Part shown: positions 53,038 through 61,905 of the stretch, one piece after another | Layout: each line of letters starts with the position of its first letter | Position numbering within the stretch: position 1 is the first letter of the stretch | Source: Nitrospira_D sp019636945 | Lineage (GTDB): Bacteria; Nitrospirota; Nitrospiria; Nitrospirales; Nitrospiraceae | Direction: 5' to 3' | Assembly: GCF_047338595.1 (NCBI RefSeq) | Contig: NZ_JBLFBO010000002.1 | Location: 319,077-383,076 of the forward strand | DNA length: 64,000 bases | The notes under the pieces: model-generated | Database searches by the model: none | The model's input: only the letters and a program-made list of their open reading frames with translations | Told to the model about the DNA's origin: nothing | Translations under genes and position numbers: made by a program

Positions 53038-53918
53038 TCGCTCTGCTCCTCTTCTGCGTCCTCGGATGTCCCATCCCGGTCTCCACCGGAAGAATCCGCT
53101 CTTCCAGCTATCGAACGGAACAAACCCGGTTCCACTTTCCTTGCCACCGTGAGAAATCCGGAATGCGCCACCATCCGATGATCAGGCCGCACGCTCCTGC
53201 CCTGTACCGACCAGGTCCGCAGCAACGTCTCAAAGGTTTCGATCATCCCAAACACAGTTGTCCGCTCAAGTGCCTCAACGGTTTGCATCACTTGCGGAAT
53301 CGTGGGAACAAAGCTCAGATAGATCCCGCCTGATCGAAGCGCATTGACGGCATGGGGAATGACCTGCCAGGGTTCCGGCAAATCCAGCACTACCCGATCG
53401 AAGGGAATCCCATCGTCGAGGAGCCCGATACCCTCATAGGCACTTTTCCGAAACGTACGCAAGTTCACCGGATTCATCACGCGGGCGATATTCGTCTGGG
53501 CCGTCCGTGCAAAGTCTTCTCGAAGCTCGTACGTCACCACGAGACCCTCTGGCCCCACCGCACGCAACAAGGCCATGGTCAACGCCCCTGAACCGGTGCC
53601 AGCTTCAAAGACCCTCGCTCCCGGATAGACGTCCGCCCACATAGGGATAATGGCAAGATCTTTTGGATAGAGAACCTGTGCCCCGCGCGGCATTTTGAGT
53701 ACATAGTCGCCAAAGGTCGGTTTGAGCGCCATCATCCTCTTTCCGCCTGAGAGCGTCACGATGGACCCGTCAGGACGACCGATGAGCGCGTCATGGGCGA
53801 TCTTCTGCCCACTGAATTGATAGGTTTCTCCCGCCTTCAGCGTGAGGGCATACTGACGCTTTTTTTGATCGACGAGGTGGATGCGGTCGCCGTTGGCAAG
53901 CTGAGACATGGCGCGCAT
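53034..53918 (-). CDS. trmI: tRNA (adenine-N1)-methyltransferase TrmI
   Basis: A 294-residue enzyme making m1A58 in the T loop of tRNA. Marks: QVLYPKDLAIIPMWADVYPG, the SAM loop RVFEAGTGSGALTMALLRAV, and VVLDLPEPWQVIPHAVNALR. The start lies behind AGGAGG-GAA-CCTCCT on the minus strand, an inverted repeat that would pair the ribosome site with a downstream CCTCCT. It is the first gene of the trmI-SDR-aroE-aroK operon. Confidence 0.92.
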   Translation of the reverse strand: MRAMSQLANGDRIHLVDQKKRQYALTLKAGETYQFSGQKIAHDALIGRPDGSIVTLSGGKRMMALKPTFGDYVLKMPRGAQVLYPKDLAIIPMWADVYPGARVFEAGTGSGALTMALLRAVGPEGLVVTYELREDFARTAQTNIARVMNPVNLRTFRKSAYEGIGLLDDGIPFDRVVLDLPEPWQVIPHAVNALRSGGIYLSFVPTIPQVMQTVEALERTTVFGMIETFETLLRTWSVQGRSVRPDHRMVAHSGFLTVARKVEPGLFRSIAGRADSSGGDRDGTSEDAEEEQSE

Positions 53919-53921
53919 TCT

Positions 53922-53936
53922 AGGAGGTTCCCTCCT
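53922..53936 (-). promoter_or_regulatory. Self-complementary ribosome site of trmI
   Basis: On the minus strand AGGAGG-GAA-CCTCCT lies just ahead of the trmI ATG. The Shine-Dalgarno sequence is thus one arm of a six-base-pair hairpin with a three-base loop, which could lower translation of the whole operon. Confidence 0.5.
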
Positions 53937-54016
53937 CGGTTTGCAACCAAGGGCTCTTCCTTGACAGGGTAGTGAGGGGCTCGTAAGATCTTCTTATCCT
54001 TAAGATACTTCAAACA

Positions 54017-55346
54017 ATGCCTCTTCGGATTCGGCACAAGAGCTGTTCCCGTTGGCCTCGCCTTACAACAGCGATTGTGAGTCTCTATGTGGCCCTCTGT
54101 CCGATTCTTTCCCTAAGTCCCGCGCATAGCTCTGAGATCGTGGTAGCAACCTATGAAGGAGTCATTAACCCCGTCGCGGCGGAGTATCTGCACGATGCGC
54201 TCACATTCGCTCAGACCTCGGGTGCCCACGCCCTCATCTTGAAACTGGACACGCCCGGAGGGCTAGACACCTCCATGCGCTTGATGATCAAAGATATGAC
54301 CGCATCCACCACTCCCGTCATCGTCTACGTCGCTCCTTCAGGAGGCCGCGCCGCCTCTGCCGGTGTCTTTCTCACGATGGCCCGCCCATGTCGCTGCGAT
54401 GGCCCACGGAACTAACATCGGAGCCGCCCACCCCGTCGCCATGGGTGGCGGTGAGATGGACAGTACGATGAAGGAAAAGGTCGAGAACGACGCCGTGGCC
54501 TATATCAAAAGCCTCGCGGACCAGCGTGGACGCAATATCTCATGGGCCGAAGAGGCAGTTCGGAAAAGCGTGTCCGCCACAGAACAAGAAGCCTTCAGGC
54601 TTAAGATCATCGACATCGTGGCTGAGAACATTCCCGCGCTGTTGAAACAATTAAATGGCAGAAAAGTCAGTCTTCTCAACAGCTCGATCACGCTTGCGAC
54701 TGAGACTACCACGCTTCACGATTTTCCCCTGGGGACGCGCCTCGAATTGCTCAAAATCCTGAGTGACCCGAACATCGCCTATCTGCTGATGTCGATCGGG
54801 ACGATCGGAATCATGGCCGAACTCTATAGTCCCGGAGCGATCCTGCCTGGGATCATCGGCGCTATCAGTTTGATTCTGGCTTTTTATTCGCTCCAGTCGC
54901 TTCCCGTGAACTATGCGGGAGCACTCCTGGTCATCCTCGGCGCGGTTTTCTTGTTGCTCGATATCTCAGTCACCAGCTATGGACTCCTTGCGCTGGGTGG
55001 TTTGGCCGCGATGACCTTGGGCGGTCTCTTGCTTATCAAGAGTGATGCGCCCTACCTCCAGGTGTCTCTATCTTTCCTATTGCCGACGGTCCTGGCCGCC
55101 GGTGGCTTGGTCGGTGTCGTTGCATGGATGGCCGTGAAGAGTGGTCGCGGCAAACCGGTCACCGGCGCAGAGGGCATGATCGGCGTGCTCGCCGTTGCCA
55201 AGACAGACTTGAACCCACGTGGCCAAATCACGATCCACGGTGAAATTTGGGACGCGATCAGTCAACGTCCGATTCGACAAGGGGAGACTGCGGAGGTGGT
55301 GTCGGTCGAAGGATTGACCGTGACCGTAACCCCACCTCATCAATGA
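54017..55346 (+). pseudogene. nfeD: NfeD1-type membrane serine protease, one-base frameshift
   Basis: The N-terminal frame (54017-54415) encodes a signal peptide and a ClpP-like domain: VVATYEGVINPVAAEYLHDA, then LILKLDTPGGLDTSMRLMIK and VAPSGGRAASAGVFLTMA with the catalytic Ser. The rest continues in another frame: AAMAHGTNIGAAHPVAMGGG, four membrane helices (IMAELYSPGAILPGIIGAIS onward) and the C-terminal OB-fold (GEIWDAISQRPIRQGETAEV). The break is in ATGGCCCGCCCATGTC (54377-54392), where ATGGCCGCCCATGTC would keep the frame (Met-Ala-Ala-His-Val). Removing one C restores a full-length protein of about 440 residues. It may be a real lesion or a sequencing error. The slipin partner follows. 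Confidence 0.88.
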
Positions 55347-55370
55347 CCCGCCCGGAAACAAGGAGCTGTT

Positions 55371-56117
55371 ATGTCATTACTGATCCCGTTTGTCTTACTC
55401 GGCCTCTTGCTCTATGCCAGCTTTAAACGCGTCATGGAGTATGAACGGCTCGTCGTGTTTGTTCTCGGTAAGTTCCACACAGTCAAGGGCCCGGGAATCC
55501 GGCTGGTGATTCCGGGGCTGCAGCAAATAGTACGGGTCAATCTCCAAACCGTCACCATGGAAGTTCCTTCGCAGGATGTGATCACACGAGACAACATCTC
55601 CGTGAAGGTGAATGCCGTCATTTTTCTCAGAGTCGTGGACCCGCAACGCGCCGTCCTGGCCGTTCAAGACTATCTCTACTCTACCTCTCAGGTGGCCCAG
55701 ACCACCTTGCGCAGCGTGCTCGGGCAGAGCCAATTTGATGACTTGCTGTCGAAACGTGACGACATCAACGCCGAACTGCAACGCATCATCGATCAACAGA
55801 CCGAACCTTGGGGCGTGAAGGTCACGGCCGTTGAAGTGAAGAATGTCGATATTCCGCAAGACATGCAACGAGCCATCGCTCGACAGGCCGAGGCTGAACG
55901 GGAACGTCGTGCCAAAATCATCCATGCGGAAGGAGAGTTTCAGGCCGCACAGAAGCTCGCAGAGGCCGCTAACGTGATCAGCCAAAACCCGGCCGCCCTT
56001 CAACTCCGGTATCTCCAAACGCTGGTAGAAATCGCCGCCGAAAAGAATTCCACGACAATCTTTCCGATTCCCATCGATACGCTTGCTCCTTTCATTAAGG
56101 GTCTCTTATCGAAATAG
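55371..56117 (+). CDS. Slipin (stomatin/prohibitin-family SPFH protein)
   Basis: A 248-residue membrane-anchored SPFH protein. N-terminal helix: LLIPFVLLGLLLYASFKRVM. SPFH core: EYERLVVFVLGKFHTVKGPG, then TVTMEVPSQDVITRDNISVK, then LDDLLSKRD. A coiled-coil tail has ARQAEAERERRAKIIHAEGE. Slipins and NfeD proteins form conserved gene pairs and work together on membrane protein quality. The ribosome site is AAGGAGCTGTT. Confidence 0.95.
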   Translation: MSLLIPFVLLGLLLYASFKRVMEYERLVVFVLGKFHTVKGPGIRLVIPGLQQIVRVNLQTVTMEVPSQDVITRDNISVKVNAVIFLRVVDPQRAVLAVQDYLYSTSQVAQTTLRSVLGQSQFDDLLSKRDDINAELQRIIDQQTEPWGVKVTAVEVKNVDIPQDMQRAIARQAEAERERRAKIIHAEGEFQAAQKLAEAANVISQNPAALQLRYLQTLVEIAAEKNSTTIFPIPIDTLAPFIKGLLSK

Positions 56118-56384
56118 TGTGGCGTTTCGGTCAAGAGCTGATGCGAATTCCACATAGATGCCGCATTCATGCGACAGTGCCCTTCAATTGTTCTCATTAA
56201 CTCACGTTAATCTTCTCGATTTATCGAGCTGATCTCCTTCTTCATTTCTCATCTTCCAGCCAGCATCTCTTTTGCTTCTTTGAACCACTGCATACGGCCT
56301 GATCTGGATGAATCTTTTCGGCTGAACCGAGCTCCAACGAGTGAAAGAGAAGAGGATGTTTAACCTCTTAGGAAGGGTGGCGCC

Positions 56385-57641
56385 ATGAAAGAAGAATTGC
56401 GGGTCGAAGAAGAGATAGACGTACAACAGAAGTTTTCCTCCGATGTCGATGCCGACGACGCCAGGGCAAGCGGAATGCTAGGCCGAATTGGTCGCAGCAC
56501 GGGTGAGGCGTCCCGCTCGAAGCGAAAATCCAGACCGGCCACGCGAGCGAGTCAGGCGGCCAGTCCATTTCTCTTGGAATCGTTATACTTCCGTTCATTC
56601 GGTGAGCGAGGTCTCCTGTCGCGCGAAGAAGAAATCCTGATTGCCAAGCGGGTGGATCAGGGAACCAGGCGCATTCGAGCTGCTTTACGGCAAGCCACGA
56701 GAACGTTACTCAAGGCTCGACGGATTCCTGCTTGTGCAGAGAGTGCAAAGCTGCTCCTATCGGTCCGACGACTAAGCGGTCTCTCTGCCACTGCGTTGGA
56801 CAGTGCAGAGAAGGCTTTGAATACCGTGCTCCATCCATCTAGTGCCGACCTTCATCCCCCGGCTTCCCTTGCGAAACCATTGGAGATAGTGCTGGGCGAA
56901 ATACGCACTGCACGAGTGATTTTAGAACAAGGCAAGGACGAGCTTGTTCGGTGTAATCTTCGCTTGGTCGTCGACGTCGCCAAACATTACACCGGTCGAG
57001 GGTTGAGCCTGTTGGATCTCGTGCAAGAAGGCAACATCGGGCTGATGAAGGCGGCGGAACGGTATCAATATCGAAAGGGATTCAAGTTCAGCACATACGC
57101 GACCTGGTGGATCCGTCAAGGGATCACTCGATCGCTTGCGGACCAATCTCGAACGATCCGCGTTCCGGTTCATCAAACCGAAGCCTCGCACCGTATTCTT
57201 CGAGTGATGCGGAGACTGTGCCAGCAATTGGGACGACCGGCCCGGTTGGAAGAGGTCGCTCAAGTGCTCCGCATGCGCCCTGAGCGACTCCGAGAGACGG
57301 TACAGGCCTTCCAAGAGCCGGTGGCTCTGGAAACTCCGATCGGTGATGGAGATACCCAGTTTGGCGACGTGATTCCAGATCACCAAGCCGTCCCACCGGA
57401 CGCCAATGTCCACCGGAGTGAGCTGACGGAACAACTCGATCATATCTTGAGCACGCTCACCCCACGCGAACAGACGGTGATCCGGCTACGATTTGGCATA
57501 GGGTATGATGAATCCAGTACCCTCGAGCAGGTGGGGCAAAGCCTGTCCGTCACACGGGAACGCATCCGTCAGATTGAAGCAAAAGCCTTAAAAAAACTGA
57601 AGACCCCAGCGATTAAGGAACTGTTCGCGGCGATCAGGTAG
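56385..57641 (+). CDS. Group 2 sigma-70 factor (RpoD/RpoS-like)
   Basis: A 418-residue sigma factor. The first 60 residues are charged. Region 1.2 begins LESLYFRSFGERGLLSREEE. A spacer of about 120 residues follows, then region 2 (LRLVVDVAKHYTGRGLSLLD, then LVQEGNIGLMKAAERYQYRK and FSTYATWWIRQGITRSLADQ). Region 3 follows, and region 4 ends it (TLTPREQTVIRLRFGIGYDE, then SVTRERIRQIEAKALKKLK). Compared with RpoD it lacks the long region 1.1. It is probably an alternative, stress-type factor recognising RpoD-like promoters. AGGAAGGGTGG precedes the ATG. Confidence 0.92.
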   Translation: MKEELRVEEEIDVQQKFSSDVDADDARASGMLGRIGRSTGEASRSKRKSRPATRASQAASPFLLESLYFRSFGERGLLSREEEILIAKRVDQGTRRIRAALRQATRTLLKARRIPACAESAKLLLSVRRLSGLSATALDSAEKALNTVLHPSSADLHPPASLAKPLEIVLGEIRTARVILEQGKDELVRCNLRLVVDVAKHYTGRGLSLLDLVQEGNIGLMKAAERYQYRKGFKFSTYATWWIRQGITRSLADQSRTIRVPVHQTEASHRILRVMRRLCQQLGRPARLEEVAQVLRMRPERLRETVQAFQEPVALETPIGDGDTQFGDVIPDHQAVPPDANVHRSELTEQLDHILSTLTPREQTVIRLRFGIGYDESSTLEQVGQSLSVTRERIRQIEAKALKKLKTPAIKELFAAIR

Positions 57642-57708
57642 ATGTTCAAATGTACAAGAGACCTAGAAGGGTTTTAGAGTAGCTCGATTTTCAATACAAC
57701 CTGCCTTC

Positions 57709-57753
57709 CCTCCGCATGGTGAGTTATGCCAGAATGACTTCACCATGCGGAGG
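57709..57753. other. Perfect 14-bp inverted repeat
   Basis: CCTCCGCATGGTGA at 57709-57722 pairs exactly with TCACCATGCGGAGG at 57740-57753 across 17 bases. It lies about 70 bases after the sigma factor stop and 150 bases before lipB. No T run follows, so it may be a transcript-stabilising hairpin or a small insertion end. Confidence 0.55.
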
Positions 57754-57899
57754 CCTGGTGTTCTCGCATCTCCCGCCACTGCCCGGCATCGATATCTGTG
57801 CGGATCTGACTGTTGTTCAACAGGGCACCGATCTCTAGGGTCTACCACCTTATGATCCACTTCACTCCCGTGACGACCCCACAGGGGAATAGTCGCCAG

Positions 57900-58565
57900 A
57901 TGCAGGGAGGTGTCGTTCGTGTTTTCTCCGCACCGGTCCCCTATCTCGCAGGATGGGACTTGCAATGTCGCCTGCACGAGGACCGGTTTCTCGGCCTACA
58001 ACCAGACACTGTTCTCATCCTGGAACACCAGCCTGTCTACACACTGGGACGACGGACCCGACGATCTGATTGGGGTGGAAATGAAATGGCATTGTGTCAA
58101 TCAGGCGCAGAGCTGCACCGGGTGAATCGTGGCGGCTCGGTGACGTATCACGGTCCTGGGCAAGTTGTGGCGTATCCTATTCTCAAGGTTGATCGCCATG
58201 CTACCGGGCCGAAACAACTCGTCCAACTGTTCGAAGACGTCGTGATTCGATTACTCAGCTCCTGGAATATCACCGGCAGTCGTCTCGAGGGAAAGCCAGG
58301 CGTTTGGGTGATGACCCCAGAACCTCGGAAAATTGCCTTTATCGGAGTACGGATCGACCGTGGGGTCACCTTGCATGGCTTGGCCATCAACGTCGATCTC
58401 GACCTGACTCCATTTCACCGGATCCACCCCTGTGGACTGACCGATTGTCTCGTCACATCAATGGCCGCTCTACGCCACGCTCCGATCTCGGTGGATGCCG
58501 TCAAGCAAATACTGGCTCAAACTTTCACAGAGGTGTTTTCTCTTTCCGAAACCAGTGCGGAATGA
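57900..58565 (+). CDS. lipB: Octanoyltransferase LipB
   Basis: About 221 residues. LipB transfers octanoyl from acyl carrier protein to lipoyl domains. Marks: LILEHQPVYTLGRRTRRSDW, the RVNRGGSVTYHGPGQVVAYP core, the catalytic Lys in KIAFIGVRIDRGVTLHGLAI, and the Cys in PCGLTDCLVTSM. The frame is open from TTG 57813; ATG 57900 has GGGGAA ahead, with ATG 57852 as an alternative. Confidence 0.92.
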   Translation: MQGGVVRVFSAPVPYLAGWDLQCRLHEDRFLGLQPDTVLILEHQPVYTLGRRTRRSDWGGNEMALCQSGAELHRVNRGGSVTYHGPGQVVAYPILKVDRHATGPKQLVQLFEDVVIRLLSSWNITGSRLEGKPGVWVMTPEPRKIAFIGVRIDRGVTLHGLAINVDLDLTPFHRIHPCGLTDCLVTSMAALRHAPISVDAVKQILAQTFTEVFSLSETSAE

Positions 58566-58609
58566 TAAACCGATCTACAAGCTTGGACGGATCGCCCTCA
58601 AGGAGGCCT

Positions 58610-59860
58610 ATGCAGGAGCTTGATACCCCAACCTTCCGTTTAGCGGTGGCCCAGTTCGATCAAGCAGCGGAGGCCATGGGGCTTGATACCAACCTCCGTG
58701 AGCGACTGAAACTCCCCCAACGCTCTCTCATGGTCAGTCTCCCAGTGCGAATGGACGACGGACGCGTCGAGGTCTTTACCGGTTACCGTGTTCAACATGA
58801 TTCCTCCCGAGGGCCTTCGAAGGGAGGCGTGCGCTACCATCCGGATGTGAGTCTCGGCGAAGTAGCCGCCCTCGCCATGTGGATGACATGGAAGTGTGCA
58901 CTCGCCGGGCTTCCCTACGGCGGTGCGAAAGGCGGGGTGCAGGTGGCTCCCAAAAGCCTTTCACCAGGTGAGCTTCAACGGTTGACCAGGCGGTATGCGG
59001 CAGAAATTTTTCCCCTGATCGGGCCGGACAAAGATGTCCCCGCTCCTGATGTCGGCACCGATGCGCAGATCATGGCCTGGATGATGGACACCTATAGCCA
59101 GCAAGTCGGCTATGCGGTTCCCGGAGTCGTAACCGGTAAACCGCTTTCTATTGGAGGGAGTCTTGGCCGTGAGGAAGCCACCGGCAGAGGTGTCGTGTAT
59201 GTCACATTGGAGGCTTTACGCCATCTCAATCTATCGATTGAGACTGCGACCGTAGCCGTGCAGGGATTTGGAAACGTCGGTGCACACACCGCTCGCATCA
59301 TGCAGCAACAGGGCGCACGCGTGATTGCAGTCAGCGATGTCTCTGGGGGAATCTACAATCCAAAGGGATTGGACATCGCGACTCTGATGCGACGTGACCC
59401 CAGTCAACCTCTTCATCAAACCAAGCTGGGAGACGCCATCACGAACGAGGAATTGCTTCAACTGGAGTGTACCGTCCTTGTTCCTGCCGCCTTGTCGGAA
59501 CAAATCACCGGCAAGAATGCCGATCGCCTGAAGTGCCGTATCCTCTCCGAGGGTGCAAACGGTCCGACGACACTGGAGGCCGACCACATCCTGGCCGACA
59601 AGGGTATCTTTGTCATCCCGGATATTCTTGCCAATTCTGGGGGCGTCATTGTCTCCTACTTTGAGTGGGTGCAGGACCTACAGCGCTTTTTCTGGAGTGC
59701 CGCCGATATCCAGAATCGCCTGCAAGACATCATTACCTCTGCCTTTCACCGGACCCTTCGATTCTCCAGCGAACGTCGCGTTTCCATGAGAATGGCGGCG
59801 CTCATGAGCGGAATTGATCAGGTTGCTCAGGCGCATCTCCAGCGTGGGCTCTATCCCTGA
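58610..59860 (+). CDS. gdhA: Glutamate dehydrogenase
   Basis: A 416-residue Glu/Leu/Phe/Val dehydrogenase that interconverts glutamate and 2-oxoglutarate plus ammonia. Marks: YRVQHDSSRGPSKGGVRYHP, the catalytic Lys in AGLPYGGAKGGVQV, PAPDVGTDAQIMAWMMDTYS, the Rossmann loop VAVQGFGNVGAHTARIM, and GANGPTTLEAD. ATG 58610 has a consensus AAGGAGG. The length fits the hexameric NAD(P) class. A hairpin follows the stop. Confidence 0.96.
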   Translation: MQELDTPTFRLAVAQFDQAAEAMGLDTNLRERLKLPQRSLMVSLPVRMDDGRVEVFTGYRVQHDSSRGPSKGGVRYHPDVSLGEVAALAMWMTWKCALAGLPYGGAKGGVQVAPKSLSPGELQRLTRRYAAEIFPLIGPDKDVPAPDVGTDAQIMAWMMDTYSQQVGYAVPGVVTGKPLSIGGSLGREEATGRGVVYVTLEALRHLNLSIETATVAVQGFGNVGAHTARIMQQQGARVIAVSDVSGGIYNPKGLDIATLMRRDPSQPLHQTKLGDAITNEELLQLECTVLVPAALSEQITGKNADRLKCRILSEGANGPTTLEADHILADKGIFVIPDILANSGGVIVSYFEWVQDLQRFFWSAADIQNRLQDIITSAFHRTLRFSSERRVSMRMAALMSGIDQVAQAHLQRGLYP

Positions 59861-59868
59861 GCACCCAT

Positions 59869-59888
59869 GGGGCGCAGGCGCCCCGTTT
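59869..59888 (+). terminator. Terminator after gdhA
   Basis: GGGGCG pairs with CGCCCC across a short loop and is followed by GTTTC. It starts nine bases after the gdhA stop. Confidence 0.6.
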
Positions 59889-59974
59889 CAGCACCTGACG
59901 TATGACTTGCCCCTTGGCCTGTCCCTGGGTTAGGGTGCGAGCATCCAGCCGGTCGATCGAACAAGGAACCGCTC

Positions 59975-60268
59975 GTGGATCGTAACGCGATTATCACTGC
60001 CTGGGAGCACCATTGCGCGGATGGCTGGCCACAGTTTTCAAGTCCCCATCAAGGGCCGTTGATGACCATCGATACCGTGATCGGTGGTTGTGTCGTCTAC
60101 TATCTCGACAGCTCAGATGGCCTCGATGCTCAGCGATGTGCCATTCTGAAGGACTGCTTGGATGACTTGGATGATTTGACCGACGAGCTCGACGCTGAGT
60201 GCCGGCCATACTTTTTCCGACTCCGACAACTCGGACGCCTGTTGCTGGACACAAAACCCGCTTCATGA
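59975..60268 (+). CDS. Hypothetical protein, 97 residues
   Basis: From GTG 59975: MDRNAIITAWEHHCADGWPQ, then PLMTIDTVIGGCVVYYLDSS and an acidic helix LDDLDDLTDELDAE. The clear helix-strand-helix pattern and normal composition support a real gene. AAGGAACC precedes the start. No family is recognised. Confidence 0.55.
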   Translation: MDRNAIITAWEHHCADGWPQFSSPHQGPLMTIDTVIGGCVVYYLDSSDGLDAQRCAILKDCLDDLDDLTDELDAECRPYFFRLRQLGRLLLDTKPAS

Positions 60269-60446
60269 TCCACAAGCGCAGTAGAATGACTCTTCTCAAT
60301 TCGTAGAAAAGCCACGCAGCTCCATACAGCTTTCTTGCGGGGACAGGAGATGATTCGTTACAATTTGTCGGATGTAGTTTTCCAATCCAGTTTCTGACGA
60401 TAATTTCAAGAGATCACCTGACTCCACGATAGAGAGTGACGACACC

Positions 60447-60983
60447 ATGCAAGAGACTCCACATTACCTCGCAGTCATTGTCTTATCTGGCCTTCTCTCT
60501 GTACCCACATTCACTCTGGCTGAGCCCTATGAATTGAGTGAACACGACGTCACAGAGCCAAAGGCCATTTCCAGCAACACCGTGTCCCTCTTTGGGGTCA
60601 AACTCGGCGATCCAGAAGCGAAGGCCGTCGAGACCCTTGAGACCCTGGTGAATCGGAAGACTCTTGGAATTAAAGTTGAACAAGAAGCCACGTTCATCTT
60701 CCTGCTTGATCAACGCAAACCGACAGGCCCAATGGCTGGTGTCCGGATCCAAGACGGCAAGGTCGATTTGCTATTCATCAATAACCGATTTTCCCATCGA
60801 ACAAGGGGGATCTTTCGCAATGTCCTCAACAGCGAAAGCCCGGATGACATCCGAAAAATACTCGGGAAGGAAGAATACGGCGATGAAAACGTGATGGGGG
60901 CCATCCTGGCCTACGACAAGCAAGGATTTCAAGTGAACTATCTAGGTAAAGACATCAATATAGAGTTTTCCCAACCGCAGTAA
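60447..60983 (+). CDS. Secreted hypothetical protein
   Basis: A 178-residue exported protein. Signal peptide: LAVIVLSGLLSVPTFTLA. The mature part has SLFGVKLGDPEAKAVETLET, then GPMAGVRIQDGKVDLLFINN and FSHRTRGIFRNVLNSESPDD. The GVKLGD...V..L pattern recalls small periplasmic proteins of the SmpA/BamE-like type, but the match is loose. No strong ribosome site. It stands alone. Confidence 0.6.
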   Translation: MQETPHYLAVIVLSGLLSVPTFTLAEPYELSEHDVTEPKAISSNTVSLFGVKLGDPEAKAVETLETLVNRKTLGIKVEQEATFIFLLDQRKPTGPMAGVRIQDGKVDLLFINNRFSHRTRGIFRNVLNSESPDDIRKILGKEEYGDENVMGAILAYDKQGFQVNYLGKDINIEFSQPQ

Positions 60984-61540
60984 TTCGTCCGCCTTCCTCA
61001 CTCGACAGCCTGTTGGGTCTTGATCCACTCTCATTGGAGGCGGACCTCCGACAGCCAGTTCTTTTCTCCCTTCGCTACAAGACTGGGCCGGACACCTGCC
61101 GAGGTCTGGGCGGGAATCGATGTCTTCAGGGCGCAGCCGGGCTAGTGGCCAGAGGCAGTGGCGAGCGGTCAGAGGAGCTCTACAGACATTGTCCGTGAGG
61201 ATAGCGGACAAGTCCATTCGAATGCGGCGGACAGAGGGGAAAAAGGGAGAGCCGACAGCAGAAATTCGCGTAACGAGGCTGAGAAATCAGTTCACGATGC
61301 GGTAGTGAGGCGGGATTCGGACGACAAACCGTTCATGAATCTCTCAGAGATGTCCGCCGGACAGCTGGACGGGACAGTGCGAATGGAGCTGGACAATGAG
61401 AACAGTCGGCTGGCACGAACAAATGTATTCCGGCTGGAGAATAAGTCGGGTCACGCTGAAAGGTTGCAGGGAGATCTAGGGGCCAATGAGCCCCCGAATC
61501 GCTCAAAAATGTCCGCCGAACAGGCGGGCAGGACATACCA
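60984..61540. other. Gene-free stretch rich in TGTCC/GGACA words
   Basis: About 560 bases with many short inverse words: TGTCCGTGAGGATAGCGGACA, GCGGCGGACAG, ATGTCCGCCGGACAGCTGGA and ATGTCCGCCGAACAGGCGGG. A plus-strand open frame at 61158-61643 has no ribosome site and low-complexity composition and is rejected. The repeated TGTCCGC words resemble the multiple terminal repeats of IS21-type elements, but no transposase is present. Confidence 0.45.
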
Positions 61541-61861
61541 TTATTTCGCCTCACGAGAAAATACGCACAGACGGTTCGATTCAAAGGCTGGCTTAATTAT
61601 TTTGTTTCGCCAAGTCTTATCAAAATGGGGCAGGGAGCGTTGAAGTGCTTTTTCTATTTCGGTAAAACCCTTCATTTCTTCATTAATTGTGTATGTCATA
61701 TGCATTTCATTGCGTATCACCTTCAAATCAAAACATATCAGGTCTTCAGTCAAAAGATCTTTCTTGTACACAGTAATTTCTTGAATGTCATTCCAAGCAA
61801 TTCGGACTGGGGGTTTACCCACTTCACAAAATGAAAGACCCTCATCGCCTATCTCTTGCAT
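61541..61861 (-). CDS. Putative immunity protein for the RHS tip
   Basis: A 106-residue cytosolic protein without a signal peptide: MQEIGDEGLSFCEVGKPPVR, then IAWNDIQEITVYKKDLLTED, then LICFDLKVIRNEMHM, then INEEMKGFTEIEKALQRSLP. Small proteins with this WxDIxxIxxYKxDxxxxDLICxD...EINEEMxG pattern are often encoded directly after polymorphic toxin genes. Here it starts 45 bases after the RHS stop, on the same strand. AAAGG lies ahead of ATG 61861. Immunity function is an inference from position and pattern. Confidence 0.7.
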   Translation of the reverse strand: MQEIGDEGLSFCEVGKPPVRIAWNDIQEITVYKKDLLTEDLICFDLKVIRNEMHMTYTINEEMKGFTEIEKALQRSLPHFDKTWRNKIIKPAFESNRLCVFSREAK

Positions 61862-61905
61862 TTCTAGATCCCTTTCCTTTAAAGCGGCGTACAATTTTGA
61901 GCTGT

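Noticed and set aside
61158..61643. 161-codon plus-strand open frame
   Set aside because: Low-complexity Arg/Asp/Ser-rich content, no ribosome site, and it runs into the putative immunity gene on the other strand.
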